Below, piece after piece: positions 35,220 through 44,734 of a DNA stretch of 64,000 nt. The stretch comes from Streptococcus suis. Its GTDB lineage: Bacteria > Bacillota > Bacilli > Lactobacillales > Streptococcaceae. The stretch lies in NCBI GenBank assembly GCA_029593505.1, contig JAKTNI010000001.1, positions 368,869-432,868 of the forward strand. The letters run 5' to 3'. Position 1 is the first letter of the stretch, and each line of letters opens with the position of its first letter. The notes under the pieces were generated by a model, which saw nothing but the letters and a program-made list of their open reading frames with translations, searched no databases and was not told where the DNA came from. The translations under genes were made by a program, and so were the position numbers.

Positions 35220-36334
35220 CAGAGACAAATGGTTTACGAGATGCTATTGCTTGCGATACAAGGATTAGCGCTATTGATAATGATCGCTTATCTTATGCAG
35301 GTTACGACATTTCGGAGTTGATGGAGAATAATGTCTCTTTTGAAGAAGTGATTTATCTCTTGTGGAACTTGCATTTGCCAACTCAGATTGAGCTAAATTA
35401 TTTTGAAAAAGCTCTGCGTGCAGAATATGCTATTTCTGATGCAGTGGAGCAGTGCATTTTGATTCAGTCACGGAGACATTTACATCCCATGAGTGTATTA
35501 CGGTCAACCGTTTCATTGTTGGGGGTATATAATGTTCATGCTGAGGAAAGTTCATTAGAAGCTCTCTATGATCAGTCTATTCAAATTATGGCTAAAGTAC
35601 CGACTATTATTGCTACCTTCTTTCGTCTACGGCAAGGATTAGTTCCGGTTGAACCACGTTCAGATTTGGGGTTTGCAGCTAACTTTCTATATATGTTGAC
35701 AGGGGAGGAGCCTACAGACTTACAAGTAAAAGCATTTAATAAGGCGTTAGTGCTGCATGCTGATCATGAATTGAATGCATCAACGTTTGCTGCTCGTGTG
35801 ACAGCTTCGACCTTGACGGATTTGTATTCCTGCGTAACGACAGCGATTGGTACATTGAAAGGTTCACTTCATGGTGGAGCAAATGAACGAGTATTTGATA
35901 TGTTGCTAGCTATTCGAGAAAGCGGTGATACAGAAGGGTATTTGCAAAAAAAATTAGCTTCCAAAGAAAAAATTATGGGCTTTGGGCATAGAGTTTATAA
36001 AACAGTTGATCCTCGTCAACAGTATTTGAAAGAGATGGCGCGTGATTTAACATTGGGAACAGATAACGAGGCGTTTTATCAACTATCTGAGGAAGTAGAA
36101 AATTTTATCAAACATAAAAAAGGTCTCATTCCAAATGTTGATTTTTATTCAGCGACAGTTTACCATGTTTTAGGTATTGATAGTGATATTTTTACATTGA
36201 TCTTTGCGATGAGTAGAATGGCTGGCTGGATTGGGCATGTACAGGAACAACGTAAAAATAACAAATTGATTCGACCACGTTCTTCGTATGTGGGAAATAG
36301 AGATATGATGTATATACCAATTGGAAAGAGGTAA
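35216..36334 (+). CDS. citZ: Citrate synthase
   Basis: A 372-residue short Gram-positive type citrate synthase, condensing oxaloacetate and acetyl-CoA. Active-site elements are [16 protein letters not shown] (His), [13 protein letters not shown] (His) and [13 protein letters not shown]; the last catalytic Asp is in [14 protein letters not shown]. It is coupled to acn by overlap and lies three bases before icd. A related methylcitrate synthase role is unlikely given the acn/icd neighbours. Confidence 0.95.
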   Translation: MTETNGLRDAIACDTRISAIDNDRLSYAGYDISELMENNVSFEEVIYLLWNLHLPTQIELNYFEKALRAEYAISDAVEQCILIQSRRHLHPMSVLRSTVSLLGVYNVHAEESSLEALYDQSIQIMAKVPTIIATFFRLRQGLVPVEPRSDLGFAANFLYMLTGEEPTDLQVKAFNKALVLHADHELNASTFAARVTASTLTDLYSCVTTAIGTLKGSLHGGANERVFDMLLAIRESGDTEGYLQKKLASKEKIMGFGHRVYKTVDPRQQYLKEMARDLTLGTDNEAFYQLSEEVENFIKHKKGLIPNVDFYSATVYHVLGIDSDIFTLIFAMSRMAGWIGHVQEQRKNNKLIRPRSSYVGNRDMMYIPIGKR

Positions 36335-36337
36335 TGG

Positions 36338-37540
36338 ATGACAGAGAAAATTGTTATGAACAATGATCAGTTAGTGGTGCCGGATCGCCCTATTATTCCT
36401 TATATTGAAGGAGATGGAATTGGACAGGACATATGGGGAGAGGCGCAAAAGGTTGTAGATGCTGCCGTAGAGAAAGCCTATGCTGGTCAACGAAAAATCT
36501 ATTGGAAAGAGGTTTTGGCAGGTGAAAAAGCTTATCTTCAAACAGGTACTTCCTTGCCAGAAGAAACTGTGGAGACGATTAAAAGTCATTTGATAGCGAT
36601 TAAAGGACCTCTTGGAACCCCTGTTGGTACGGGACATCGTTCTCTTAATGTTACTTTGAGACAAGAATTGGATTTATATGCCTGTGTTCGTCCAGTACGT
36701 TATTTTAAAGGAGTTCCCAGTCCTTTAAAGGAACCCGAAAAAACCAATGTTGTGATTTTTCGTGAAAATACAGAGGATATTTATGCGGGTATTGAATGGG
36801 AGGCTGGTACTAAAGAAGTAGCGGAGGTTATCAACTTTTTACAGAAAAAAATGGGTGTATCTAAGATTCGTTTTCCAGATACTTCTAGCATAGGCATTAA
36901 ACCAATTTCTGAAGAGGGAAGCAAACGTTTGATTCGTTCTGCTATTGATTATGCTGTGAAGAATGACGTGACAACTGTTACTTTAGTACATAAAGGGAAT
37001 ATTCAAAAGTTTACAGAGGGAGGCTTTCGTAAGTGGGGATATGAATTGGCTCAAGAAGAGTATGCTACTGAGCTTGCCTCTGGACGTTTAGTTGTTAATG
37101 ACATTATTGCGGATAATTTTCTTCAGCAAATTGTATTAGCACCAGAGAAGTTTGATGTGGTGGCTTTGACTAATTTGAATGGGGATTATGCGAGCGATGC
37201 ACTAGCAGCACAAGTCGGAGGTATTGGGATCTCACCGGGAGCTAATATCAATTACAAAACTGGTCATGCTATTTTTGAAGCAACTCATGGTACAGCTCCA
37301 GATATCGCTGGTCAGAATTTGGCAAATCCTTGCTCTCTCTTATTATCTGCTTGTATGATGTTAGAGTACATGGGATGGATAGAGGCAGCCCATCTAATTG
37401 TTACAGCATTAGAACTTGCTTTTGAGAAGAAACAGGTTACACAGGATTTTGCAAGAGTGTTGCAAGTGAAGAGTTTATCTACCAGTCAATTTGCTTCTGC
37501 TTTAATGGAGAATTTTACAGAGATAGCTGTTGCTAGATAG
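36338..37540 (+). CDS. icd: Isocitrate dehydrogenase, probably NAD-dependent
   Basis: A 400-residue enzyme that oxidatively decarboxylates isocitrate to 2-oxoglutarate. Motifs: [34 protein letters not shown] and [17 protein letters not shown]. The coenzyme site reads GTAPDIAG: Asp322 and Ile323 stand where NADP-dependent E. coli-type enzymes have Lys-Tyr, and Asp-Ile is the NAD-type pair. It therefore should prefer NAD. It closes the three-gene operon. Only a weak T-less hairpin follows, so some transcription may run into ptsH. Confidence 0.95.
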   Translation: MTEKIVMNNDQLVVPDRPIIPYIEGDGIGQDIWGEAQKVVDAAVEKAYAGQRKIYWKEVLAGEKAYLQTGTSLPEETVETIKSHLIAIKGPLGTPVGTGHRSLNVTLRQELDLYACVRPVRYFKGVPSPLKEPEKTNVVIFRENTEDIYAGIEWEAGTKEVAEVINFLQKKMGVSKIRFPDTSSIGIKPISEEGSKRLIRSAIDYAVKNDVTTVTLVHKGNIQKFTEGGFRKWGYELAQEEYATELASGRLVVNDIIADNFLQQIVLAPEKFDVVALTNLNGDYASDALAAQVGGIGISPGANINYKTGHAIFEATHGTAPDIAGQNLANPCSLLLSACMMLEYMGWIEAAHLIVTALELAFEKKQVTQDFARVLQVKSLSTSQFASALMENFTEIAVAR

Positions 37541-37592
37541 TTCATTCTGTATCCTTTTCTAAAGGAAAAGATGAAAGAAAGGTAAAAAATTC

Positions 37593-37621
37593 TTGAAAAT
37601 GATTTCAAAAAGTGATATACT
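37593..37621 (+). promoter_or_regulatory. Strong promoter of ptsHI with cre-like dyad
   Basis: TTGAAA (37593-37598) and TATACT (37616-37621) are 17 bases apart, with TGA before the -10 box. The -35 box is also the left half of the dyad TTGAAAATGATTTCAA (37593-37608), which resembles a CcpA cre site with about two mismatches. The promoter call is good; the cre call is tentative. Confidence 0.7.
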
Positions 37622-37684
37622 AGTTTTTGTAAGGGTTATCAAGGGATATCCCATAATTTTGTAAAAATAAAGGAGAATCCGAAT

Positions 37685-37948
37685 ATGGCTTCAAAAGATT
37701 TCCACATTGTGGCAGAAACAGGTATTCACGCACGTCCAGCAACTTTGCTTGTGCAAACTGCTAGCAAATTTGCGTCAGACATCACTTTGAACTACAAAGA
37801 AAAGTCTGTTAACCTTAAATCTATTATGGGTGTTATGAGTCTTGGTGTTGGTCAAGGTGCTGATGTAACAATCTCTGCTGAAGGTGCTGATGCAGATGAT
37901 GCAATCGCAGCGATTACTGAAACAATGGAAAAAGAAGGATTGGCATAA
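37685..37948 (+). CDS. ptsH: Phosphocarrier protein HPr
   Basis: An 87-residue HPr. His15 ([11 protein letters not shown]) is the phosphate carrier between enzyme I and the sugar-specific EIIA proteins; Ser46 ([11 protein letters not shown]) is the HPr kinase site that links the PTS to CcpA in Firmicutes. AAGGAG precedes ATG 37685. Codon choice is strongly biased and translation should be high. ptsI starts four bases after the stop. Confidence 0.97.
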   Translation: MASKDFHIVAETGIHARPATLLVQTASKFASDITLNYKEKSVNLKSIMGVMSLGVGQGADVTISAEGADADDAIAAITETMEKEGLA

Positions 37949-37952
37949 GAAA

Positions 37953-39686
37953 ATGACAGAAATGCTTAAAGGAATTGCGGCATCAGACGGTGTTGCTGTT
38001 GCTAAGGCATATCTACTCGTTCAGCCAGATTTGTCATTTGAGACTGTCACAGTCGAGGATACAAATGCAGAAGAAGCTCGTTTAGATGCAGCGCTTGAAG
38101 CATCACAGAACGAGCTTTCTGTTATTCGTGAGAACGCAGTAGCTAGCCTAGGTGAAGAAGCCGCAGCAGTATTTGATGCACACTTAATGGTTCTTGCTGA
38201 CCCAGAAATGATTGGTCAGATTAAAGAAACGATTCGTGCTAAGAAAACAAATGCTGAGACTGGTTTGAAAGAAGTTACGGATATGTTCATCGCTATCTTT
38301 GAAGGTATGGAAGATAATCCGTACATGCAAGAGCGTGCAGCAGATATTCGTGATGTAGCAAAGCGTGTATTGGCACACTTACTTGGTGTACGTTTACCAA
38401 ATCCAGCAACAATTGACGAAGAATCGATCGTTATCGCATATGACTTGACACCTTCAGATACAGCACAATTGAACAAACAATTTGTAAAAGCTTTTGTGAC
38501 AAATATTGGTGGTCGCACAAGTCACTCGGCTATCATGGCTCGTACACTTGAAATTGCTGCAGTTTTGGGTACAAATAATATTACAGAAATTGTCAAAGAT
38601 GGCGATGTACTTGCAGTGAACGGTATTACGGGTGAGGTTGTTATTAATCCATCTGCTGAAGTGATTGCAGAGTTTGAAGCAGCTGGTGAATCTTATGCGA
38701 AACAAAAAGCTGAGTGGGCTCTCTTGAAAGATGCTCAAACAGCTACTGCTGATGGTAAGCACTTTGAATTGGCGGCAAACATTGGTACACCTAAAGATGT
38801 TGAAGGTGTAAATGACAATGGTGCAGAAGCTGTTGGCTTGTACCGTACAGAGTTCTTGTATATGGATTCTCAAGACTTCCCAACGGAAGATGAGCAATAC
38901 GAAGCATACAAAGCTGTATTGGAAGGTATGAACGGCAAGCCAGTTGTAGTTCGTACAATGGATATTGGTGGAGATAAGGAGCTTCCTTACTTTGACCTCC
39001 CACATGAAATGAATCCATTCCTTGGTTTCCGTGCTCTTCGTATCTCTATCTCTGAAACTGGAAATCAAATGTTCCGTACTCAGTTGCGTGCCCTTCTTCG
39101 TTCATCTGTGCATGGTAAACTTCGTATCATGTTCCCAATGGTTGCTTTATTGACAGAATTCCGTGCAGCTAAAGCTATCCTTGAAGAAGAAAAAGCTAAC
39201 TTGTTAGCCGAAGGTGTAGCAGTTGCTGATGATATCCAAGTGGGAATCATGATTGAAATTCCAGCAGCAGCAATGATTGCAGATCAATTTGCTAAAGAAG
39301 TTGATTTCTTCTCAATTGGTACAAATGACCTTATCCAGTACACCATGGCTGCAGACCGTATGAACGAGCAAGTTTCATACCTCTACCAACCATACAACCC
39401 TTCTATCCTTCGCTTGATTAACAATGTTATTAAGGCAGCACATGCTGAAGGAAAATGGGCTGGTATGTGTGGTGAGATGGCTGGTGATCAACAAGCTGTA
39501 CCACTTCTTGTAGGTATGGGCTTGGATGAGTTTTCTATGAGTGCTACGTCTGTACTACGCACACGTAGTTTGATGAAAACTCTTGATACAGCTAAAATGG
39601 AAGAATATGCTCATCGTGCATTAACAGAGTGTGCGACAGCAGAAGAAGTCCTTGAACTTCAAAAAGAGTATGTGGATTTTAGTTAG
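37953..39686 (+). CDS. ptsI: PTS enzyme I
   Basis: A 577-residue enzyme that takes phosphate from phosphoenolpyruvate and passes it to HPr. The phosphohistidine is His191 in [12 protein letters not shown]; the PEP-binding barrel shows [29 protein letters not shown] and [16 protein letters not shown] chose ATG 37953, which gives the family length. It is followed by a strong terminator that ends the ptsHI unit. Confidence 0.97.
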   Translation: MTEMLKGIAASDGVAVAKAYLLVQPDLSFETVTVEDTNAEEARLDAALEASQNELSVIRENAVASLGEEAAAVFDAHLMVLADPEMIGQIKETIRAKKTNAETGLKEVTDMFIAIFEGMEDNPYMQERAADIRDVAKRVLAHLLGVRLPNPATIDEESIVIAYDLTPSDTAQLNKQFVKAFVTNIGGRTSHSAIMARTLEIAAVLGTNNITEIVKDGDVLAVNGITGEVVINPSAEVIAEFEAAGESYAKQKAEWALLKDAQTATADGKHFELAANIGTPKDVEGVNDNGAEAVGLYRTEFLYMDSQDFPTEDEQYEAYKAVLEGMNGKPVVVRTMDIGGDKELPYFDLPHEMNPFLGFRALRISISETGNQMFRTQLRALLRSSVHGKLRIMFPMVALLTEFRAAKAILEEEKANLLAEGVAVADDIQVGIMIEIPAAAMIADQFAKEVDFFSIGTNDLIQYTMAADRMNEQVSYLYQPYNPSILRLINNVIKAAHAEGKWAGMCGEMAGDQQAVPLLVGMGLDEFSMSATSVLRTRSLMKTLDTAKMEEYAHRALTECATAEEVLELQKEYVDFS

Positions 39687-39713
39687 AAAATACTTTATTA
39701 CATGTTTCAATAT

Positions 39714-39749
39714 AAAAAACCATTAGAAATGTATTTCTAATGGTTTTTT
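39714..39749 (+). terminator. Terminator after ptsI
   Basis: A near-continuous palindrome (39714-39730 with 39733-39749) ends in TTTTTT, 27 bases after the ptsI stop. A second, looser hairpin (AAACCACTT near 39892 with AAGTGGTTT near 39925) lies just before the stop of the convergent DUF1846 gene. The rest of 39750-39939 shows nothing else. Confidence 0.85.
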
Positions 39750-39939
39750 CACGTGTTTATTGGTGAATTGAGGCAAGAAAGAAGTTTGGTTTATTATGTT
39801 TTTTCACTTTGTATAAACGTAAAATTTGCTATAGTTGTTATGGCCTGTATCATTTGATTTAAAAAATTGTTAATATTAAATAAATATTTTAAACCACTTT
39901 TAAATGAATCTTATCACACTTAGAAGTGGTTTTATATAA

Positions 39940-41427
39940 TTAATGTTCCTGATAAAACTTTTTGTGTTGATACATTGGATCAAAGGTAAGGTTGATGCCC
40001 AACTTACGAAGTGTATTTTTATCTTCTTCTGATAGAAAGACTGTTGAGTGTGCTTCACTACCATTCAAGAATGTTAATTTTTTCATGGCTATTGTTGCTA
40101 ATTCACTATCTTGAGCAGTAATAGCAAGGGTATTGAGTATTTCACTAGCATCAAGACGGGTGTCATGCTTATCTAAATGATTGGCTTTGAGCTCTTGAAT
40201 GGAACATATATAGTTTGGTTCAATTAAGTGCGTAGTGTCTTCTATATCAGCTATTTGTTTGATAGCATTTAATAAGGCTGATGCAGTTGGTTTTAACAGT
40301 TCAGAGGTCTTTCCAGTGACTATATCTCCATTTGGTAACTGGATAGCTAATGCAGGGCTGGAGGTTAGCTCTGCTTTTTCGCGTGCAGCGATAACCACCT
40401 TACGGTCTGCTGGCGTAACACCAACTTTGTTCATGAGTAGTTCAATCTTCTTCACAGCTTGTTCACTAACTCGCTCTGCTTTAAAATCAACTAAGGTCTG
40501 ATAGTAGCGACGGATGATTTCCTGCTTAGCTGCTTCGATAGCGTTCTCTTCATTAACAATGGAATAGCCCACCATGTTGACGCCCATGTCTGTAGGTGAT
40601 GCGTAAGGAGATTTCTTTAAAATGCGCTCAAATGTACGATTAAGAACAGGGAATACTTCTATATCTCTATTGTAGTTGACAGCCGTTTTTCCATATGTTT
40701 GTAAGTGGAATGGGTCAATCATATTTAAATCATCCAGGTCAGCTGTAGCTGCTTCATAAGCAAGATTAACAGGATGATGAAGAGGGAGATTCCAGACTGG
40801 GAAAGTTTCAAATTTTGCATAACCCGATGTGACCCCATTGAGTTGATCATGATAGAGTTGGGAGATGCAAGTTGCTAATTTACCAGATCCAGGTCCGGGA
40901 GCAGTAACAACAATAAGATTACGACTTGTTTCTATGTAATCATTTTTCCCCATACCTTCGTGAGAGATAATATGGTCAATATCGGATGGATATCCTTTAA
41001 TTGGATAATGTAGATAAGACTGAATACCATATTTTTCTAGTTGCTTTCGAAAAGCATCAGCAGCAGGTTGATTGCGGTATTGAGTAATGACTACTGAACC
41101 AACATAAATATCAATACTATTGAAGGTATCAATCAATCTGAATACCTCTTGGTCATAAGAAATTCCTAAATCTCCACGCACTTTGGAGTGTTCAATATTA
41201 TTTGCATTGATAGCTATAATAATCTCGACCTGATTCTTCAATTCTTGAAGTAGCTTAATCTTATTGTCCGGTTCATAGCCTGGTAGAACACGGGCAGCGT
41301 GAAAATCTTCTAACATTTTTCCACCAAATTCTAAATAGAGTTTTCCTTTGAATTGTTGTATACGTTCTAGAATGTGGTCACGTTGTAATTGTAGATATTT
41401 GTTTGAATCAAATGCAATCTTTTTCAT
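39940..41427 (-). CDS. DUF1846 domain protein
   Basis: A 495-residue cytoplasmic protein of the DUF1846 family, widespread in Firmicutes. Conserved parts visible are [39 protein letters not shown], and [22 protein letters not shown], the last a P-loop-like glycine-rich stretch. The structure-known family has no established reaction that I can cite. It stands alone between convergent ptsI and the divergent MFS gene. AGAGGT precedes its ATG, and a TATAAT on the minus strand (41456-41451) marks its promoter. Confidence 0.92.
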   Translation of the reverse strand: MKKIAFDSNKYLQLQRDHILERIQQFKGKLYLEFGGKMLEDFHAARVLPGYEPDNKIKLLQELKNQVEIIIAINANNIEHSKVRGDLGISYDQEVFRLIDTFNSIDIYVGSVVITQYRNQPAADAFRKQLEKYGIQSYLHYPIKGYPSDIDHIISHEGMGKNDYIETSRNLIVVTAPGPGSGKLATCISQLYHDQLNGVTSGYAKFETFPVWNLPLHHPVNLAYEAATADLDDLNMIDPFHLQTYGKTAVNYNRDIEVFPVLNRTFERILKKSPYASPTDMGVNMVGYSIVNEENAIEAAKQEIIRRYYQTLVDFKAERVSEQAVKKIELLMNKVGVTPADRKVVIAAREKAELTSSPALAIQLPNGDIVTGKTSELLKPTASALLNAIKQIADIEDTTHLIEPNYICSIQELKANHLDKHDTRLDASEILNTLAITAQDSELATIAMKKLTFLNGSEAHSTVFLSEEDKNTLRKLGINLTFDPMYQHKKFYQEH

Positions 41428-41516
41428 TTTTTTACCTCTTTCAATGAAAAATTATAATAGAAAAAAACAAAAAAAGAAAGAATTTACTGTGGATATATAA
41501 ATTTAAATAAATTATC

Positions 41517-41587
41517 ACTTAATTTAAATTAAGTATTGACTTGTTTAAAATTAAGTGTAAAATAAAATTAAACAATTGTTTAATTTT
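41517..41587 (+). promoter_or_regulatory. Promoter with tandem palindromic operators for the MFS/ABC unit
   Basis: Three palindromic sites surround the promoter TTGACT (41536-41541)/TAAAAT (41558-41563, spacing 16). Site 1, 41517-41534, is a perfect 18-bp palindrome (ACTTAATTTAAATTAAGT). Site 2, 41539-41556, shares its right half (AAATTAAGT) and lies exactly 22 bp further, two helical turns. Site 3, 41564-41587, is a perfect 24-bp palindrome right after the -10 box. Such A/T dyads are typical ArsR-family operators, and an ArsR-like gene lies at 44735. Confidence 0.7.
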
Positions 41588-41605
41588 AAAATAAAGAGGT
41601 GCTTT

Positions 41606-42853
41606 ATGAGGAAAATTTTGTCTAATAAGTTGTTTCTGGCAACTTTTATATCAGATATGATTTCTAATTTTGGAGATGTTCTCTATTATCTAGCGCTGAT
41701 GAATTATGTTCTAGTGTTACTAGATACAAAATTAGCTCTAGCGATGATTACAGTGTCTGAAACCCTACCGATCTTATTAGGTCTGTTTGTCGGTATATGG
41801 GCGGATAAGACTAGAAATAAGATTGATACGATTTTAGGAACTTTGTTAGTGCGTGTAGGATTGTACGTAGTTGTTGGTGTTGTGATAGGCTTTAGTCCTG
41901 CTCTTTGGATAGTAGCTGTGATTTGTCTGATCAATTTTTTATCTGATCTATCAGGTCAATATGAAAATTATCTTTATTTGCCAGTGAGTTTGCGGGTTGT
42001 TTCAAATGAAGATCGTGAAGCTAGTATGGCGTTTCGAATGAGCGTTGGCTCTCTGCTTCGTATTGGTTTTCAAGCAACTGGAGCTATTTTAATAGGAGTG
42101 ATGTCTTATCAACAATTAGCATTTTTCAATGCGGGTACATTCTTGGTTAGCTTAATGATTTTGCTCGTATTACGACCGATATTTCAACGATTGCTAAAAG
42201 AAAATCCTATTAAGCAAAGTACTGACATTCAAACAGAGACAGGTTTGATATGCTCTATGAAGCAGACATTAAAAGAATCTTATTTGGCTGTGCAAAATAT
42301 TCCTATTTTGAAAGTATCCATTTTGACGATTGCTGGTCTTAATGCTATCTTTACTGCTTTATCGCCTCTTCTTGTGTTGAATATGAAAGAGTCTAGTCAG
42401 TTTATCTTTATTAACACTGCTACGACCATAGCTATGTTATCTATTCTTCTTGCAATAGGCAGTATTTTAGGAAGTGGTCTAGCAACTAGTCTATTTAAGG
42501 ATGTTAGTCTTACACGATTATTACTTATTTCTACTGTTATGCCAATAGCACTTTTTATTGGATTTATTGTTCAAAATATCTATATCGTGTTGACAGTAGT
42601 ATTTGCTGTTTCGATTTTAATTGGTATTTTTAATCCTAAAATTTCTGCTTTGGTGATGAATGAATTACCAGAGGATAAATTGGCTACCATTGAAAGTGGT
42701 ATCACTACGTTTTGTCAGATTGGTATGGTAGTGGGTCAATTTTCCGTTTCAGCAATGGTGGTATTTGTGACAGCGAAGGTTATTTCATTGGTTTTCCTTT
42801 TACTTGCTATTCTGTTATTTGTTTATTCTGTGTCTAAGATGGGAAAATTATAA
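41606..42853 (+). CDS. MFS transporter, multidrug/macrolide-efflux-like
   Basis: A 415-residue protein with about 12 membrane helices. The N-terminus (NKLFLATFISDMISNFGDVLYYLALMNYV) and the loop motif GIWADKTRNKIDT place it in the drug-export part of the major facilitator superfamily. Substrate is unknown. I chose ATG 41606 with AAAGAGGT at 41593-41600; the frame extends to 41576, but that would start inside an operator. It heads a unit with the ABC gene downstream and is probably controlled by the ArsR-like protein. Confidence 0.88.
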   Translation: MRKILSNKLFLATFISDMISNFGDVLYYLALMNYVLVLLDTKLALAMITVSETLPILLGLFVGIWADKTRNKIDTILGTLLVRVGLYVVVGVVIGFSPALWIVAVICLINFLSDLSGQYENYLYLPVSLRVVSNEDREASMAFRMSVGSLLRIGFQATGAILIGVMSYQQLAFFNAGTFLVSLMILLVLRPIFQRLLKENPIKQSTDIQTETGLICSMKQTLKESYLAVQNIPILKVSILTIAGLNAIFTALSPLLVLNMKESSQFIFINTATTIAMLSILLAIGSILGSGLATSLFKDVSLTRLLLISTVMPIALFIGFIVQNIYIVLTVVFAVSILIGIFNPKISALVMNELPEDKLATIESGITTFCQIGMVVGQFSVSAMVVFVTAKVISLVFLLLAILLFVYSVSKMGKL

Positions 42854-42878
42854 AAAGCAAGAACCTATTTGTTTAGGA

Positions 42879-43007
42879 ATGTTGTTAGCGCATGGAGAAT
42901 TGTACTTTATATTTGGTATGGTGATGAGTTTTAGTTTATCTGATATCAATATGAATATTTTCTATCGTGTTCTAAGGGGTAAGGAATCGGTAGTTATGAA
43001 GGAATAA
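42879..43007 (+). CDS. Possible 42-residue peptide between MFS and ABC genes
   Basis: A frame from ATG 42879 encodes a short peptide with one hydrophobic stretch (GELYFIFGMVMSFSLSDINM) and a charged end. No well-spaced ribosome site is seen. It may be a remnant of an older transporter gene or simple filler in the 170-base gap. I do not recognise it. Confidence 0.25.
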   Translation: MLLAHGELYFIFGMVMSFSLSDINMNIFYRVLRGKESVVMKE

Positions 43008-43022
43008 AAAGGAGATGATACG

Positions 43023-44618
43023 ATGATAAGGAAAATAATGAGTGTTCTTTCAATTGATAAAGCAAACCTTTTACTATCTGCTTTACTAACCTTGATAGTA
43101 TCCGTTGGAGCAGTATATACTGTCTATGCTAGAACAGATATTTTAAATGACGTATTAGCTGGATCTAGTAAAATGTGGTACAATCTACTTTTTCTAGTTT
43201 CCTGTCTGGTAATCGTTGAGTTACTGAGAGCCGTTTTAAAGATTGTGAATGCTAAGCTAAATCGCAAATGGAAATTGTATTTAGGAAATAGAATTAGTCA
43301 TCACATTGAGCAGATGCCATTTGAGAAGTTTTATCAAAAAGAAATAGGCGATCATATAGCAACATATACTTATCAATTAGAAGTTGTATCTGCTTACTTA
43401 TTGGTTCCTTTGACTAGTTTAGTTAGTTCTTTGACATTATCTATCATTTCATTGGTATTTTTAGGATTGATGAGTTGGAAGTTTGTTGTTTTTGCTTTCG
43501 TTTCAACTATTCTTTTATTTATGATAAGTGGAAAGTTTGGGAGAAAAATTAGTAACGGTTATACGGAATTGGCTAGCCGAACAGGAGAGTTTTCAGGAAC
43601 ATTGAAAGAATATTTATCAGCTTATGAGATATTGAAAAATCTTGGAGTTATTCAACTGGTATCAAAACATATTGGAAAGAGTCAAGAAGCTAAGGAACAT
43701 CAAGAGTTTATGATATCCAAATATCTGGCTTTTGGTGAATTAAGCTTACAAAGTGTTGAAAAGCTATTTGAAATGTTGATATTTGCTTTTACTATATTTT
43801 TAATCGGAAACAAAGAGTTAATGATTGGAGCGATTGTTTCAGTTCCTGCAATGTTGGGGATATTTTTACAAGCAGCTAGTCAATTAGTAGATTTGTATAT
43901 GAAAATTATTGGCACAAAAGATATGTTGGATACTGTGATGGAAAGTTCAGATCTTGTGGAAGAGGAATATCCAACTGTAGCACAATGCATTGAGTTTGAG
44001 AATGTTGGTTTCACTTATGGACGGAAGCGGATTTTCAATCAGTTGAATTTTCGATTTGATGTTGGAGGAAAGTACGCTCTTGTAGGTAAAAGTGGAAGTG
44101 GTAAAACAACCTTGCTCAAACTATTATTAGGACGTCTGAGATCAATAGCAGGAAATATTTTCATTGATAAAAAATCCTATTATCCGAAAGCAGATGTTAA
44201 TTTTTCCAATCAAATTGGCTATATCAATCAGTCGCTCTTCATTTTTTCAGATTCCATTCGTTACAATATTTGTCTTGGAAAATCCTATACCGATAAGGAA
44301 ATATGGGAGATATTAGAAAAAGTTAAATTGGCAGATGTAGTAGCTAAGTTACCACAAGGTTTAGATGAAGTTGTTGGTGAATTTGGGATAGAGTTATCTG
44401 GTGGTGAGAAACAAAGACTTGCATTGGCAAGGATGTTGATTCGGAAACATCCAATATTACTATTAGATGAGGCGACTTCTGCGATTGATGTAAAAACATC
44501 TAAAGTGATTGAAAAAGAGATTTTAAGCAACCCAAACCTAACAGTTATAATGATAACGCACCATTTACAAGAAGAGATAAAACCATTCTTAACTGGAATT
44601 TTAGAACTTAGTAGCTAA
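43023..44618 (+). CDS. ABC transporter, fused permease and ATPase
   Basis: A 531-residue half-transporter. The first ~310 residues hold six membrane helices; the ATPase follows with Walker A GKSGSGKTTLLKLLLG, signature ELSGGEKQRLALARMLI, Walker B ILLLDEATSAID and H-loop MITHHLQEE. It probably works as a homodimer and exports an unknown compound. AAGGAG precedes ATG 43023. It lies 169 bases after the MFS gene without a terminator between them, so both are likely under the operator-bearing promoter. Confidence 0.92.
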   Translation: MIRKIMSVLSIDKANLLLSALLTLIVSVGAVYTVYARTDILNDVLAGSSKMWYNLLFLVSCLVIVELLRAVLKIVNAKLNRKWKLYLGNRISHHIEQMPFEKFYQKEIGDHIATYTYQLEVVSAYLLVPLTSLVSSLTLSIISLVFLGLMSWKFVVFAFVSTILLFMISGKFGRKISNGYTELASRTGEFSGTLKEYLSAYEILKNLGVIQLVSKHIGKSQEAKEHQEFMISKYLAFGELSLQSVEKLFEMLIFAFTIFLIGNKELMIGAIVSVPAMLGIFLQAASQLVDLYMKIIGTKDMLDTVMESSDLVEEEYPTVAQCIEFENVGFTYGRKRIFNQLNFRFDVGGKYALVGKSGSGKTTLLKLLLGRLRSIAGNIFIDKKSYYPKADVNFSNQIGYINQSLFIFSDSIRYNICLGKSYTDKEIWEILEKVKLADVVAKLPQGLDEVVGEFGIELSGGEKQRLALARMLIRKHPILLLDEATSAIDVKTSKVIEKEILSNPNLTVIMITHHLQEEIKPFLTGILELSS

Positions 44619-44657
44619 CTACATATTATTTAAATTAGTAAGTTATTTCCCTTTTTC

Positions 44658-44699
44658 TTGCATTTTAGAGAGCGTTTCGTCTATACTATAGGTAGTATA
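44658..44699 (+). promoter_or_regulatory. Promoter of the ArsR-like gene with dyad over the -10 box
   Basis: TTGCAT (44658-44663) and TATACT (44682-44687) are 18 bases apart. The -10 box is the left arm of an inverted repeat, TATACTA (44682-44688) and TAGTATA (44693-44699), around TAGG. This differs from the A/T operators of the MFS unit, so it may bind another protein or be chance. Confidence 0.55.
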
Positions 44700-44734
44700 A
44701 GAAAAAATAGTGTTTATAACTTAGAGAGAGACTA

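Noticed and set aside
37546-37575. Hairpin CTTTTC/GAAAAG after icd as a terminator
   Set aside because: Only six base pairs and no T-run follow.
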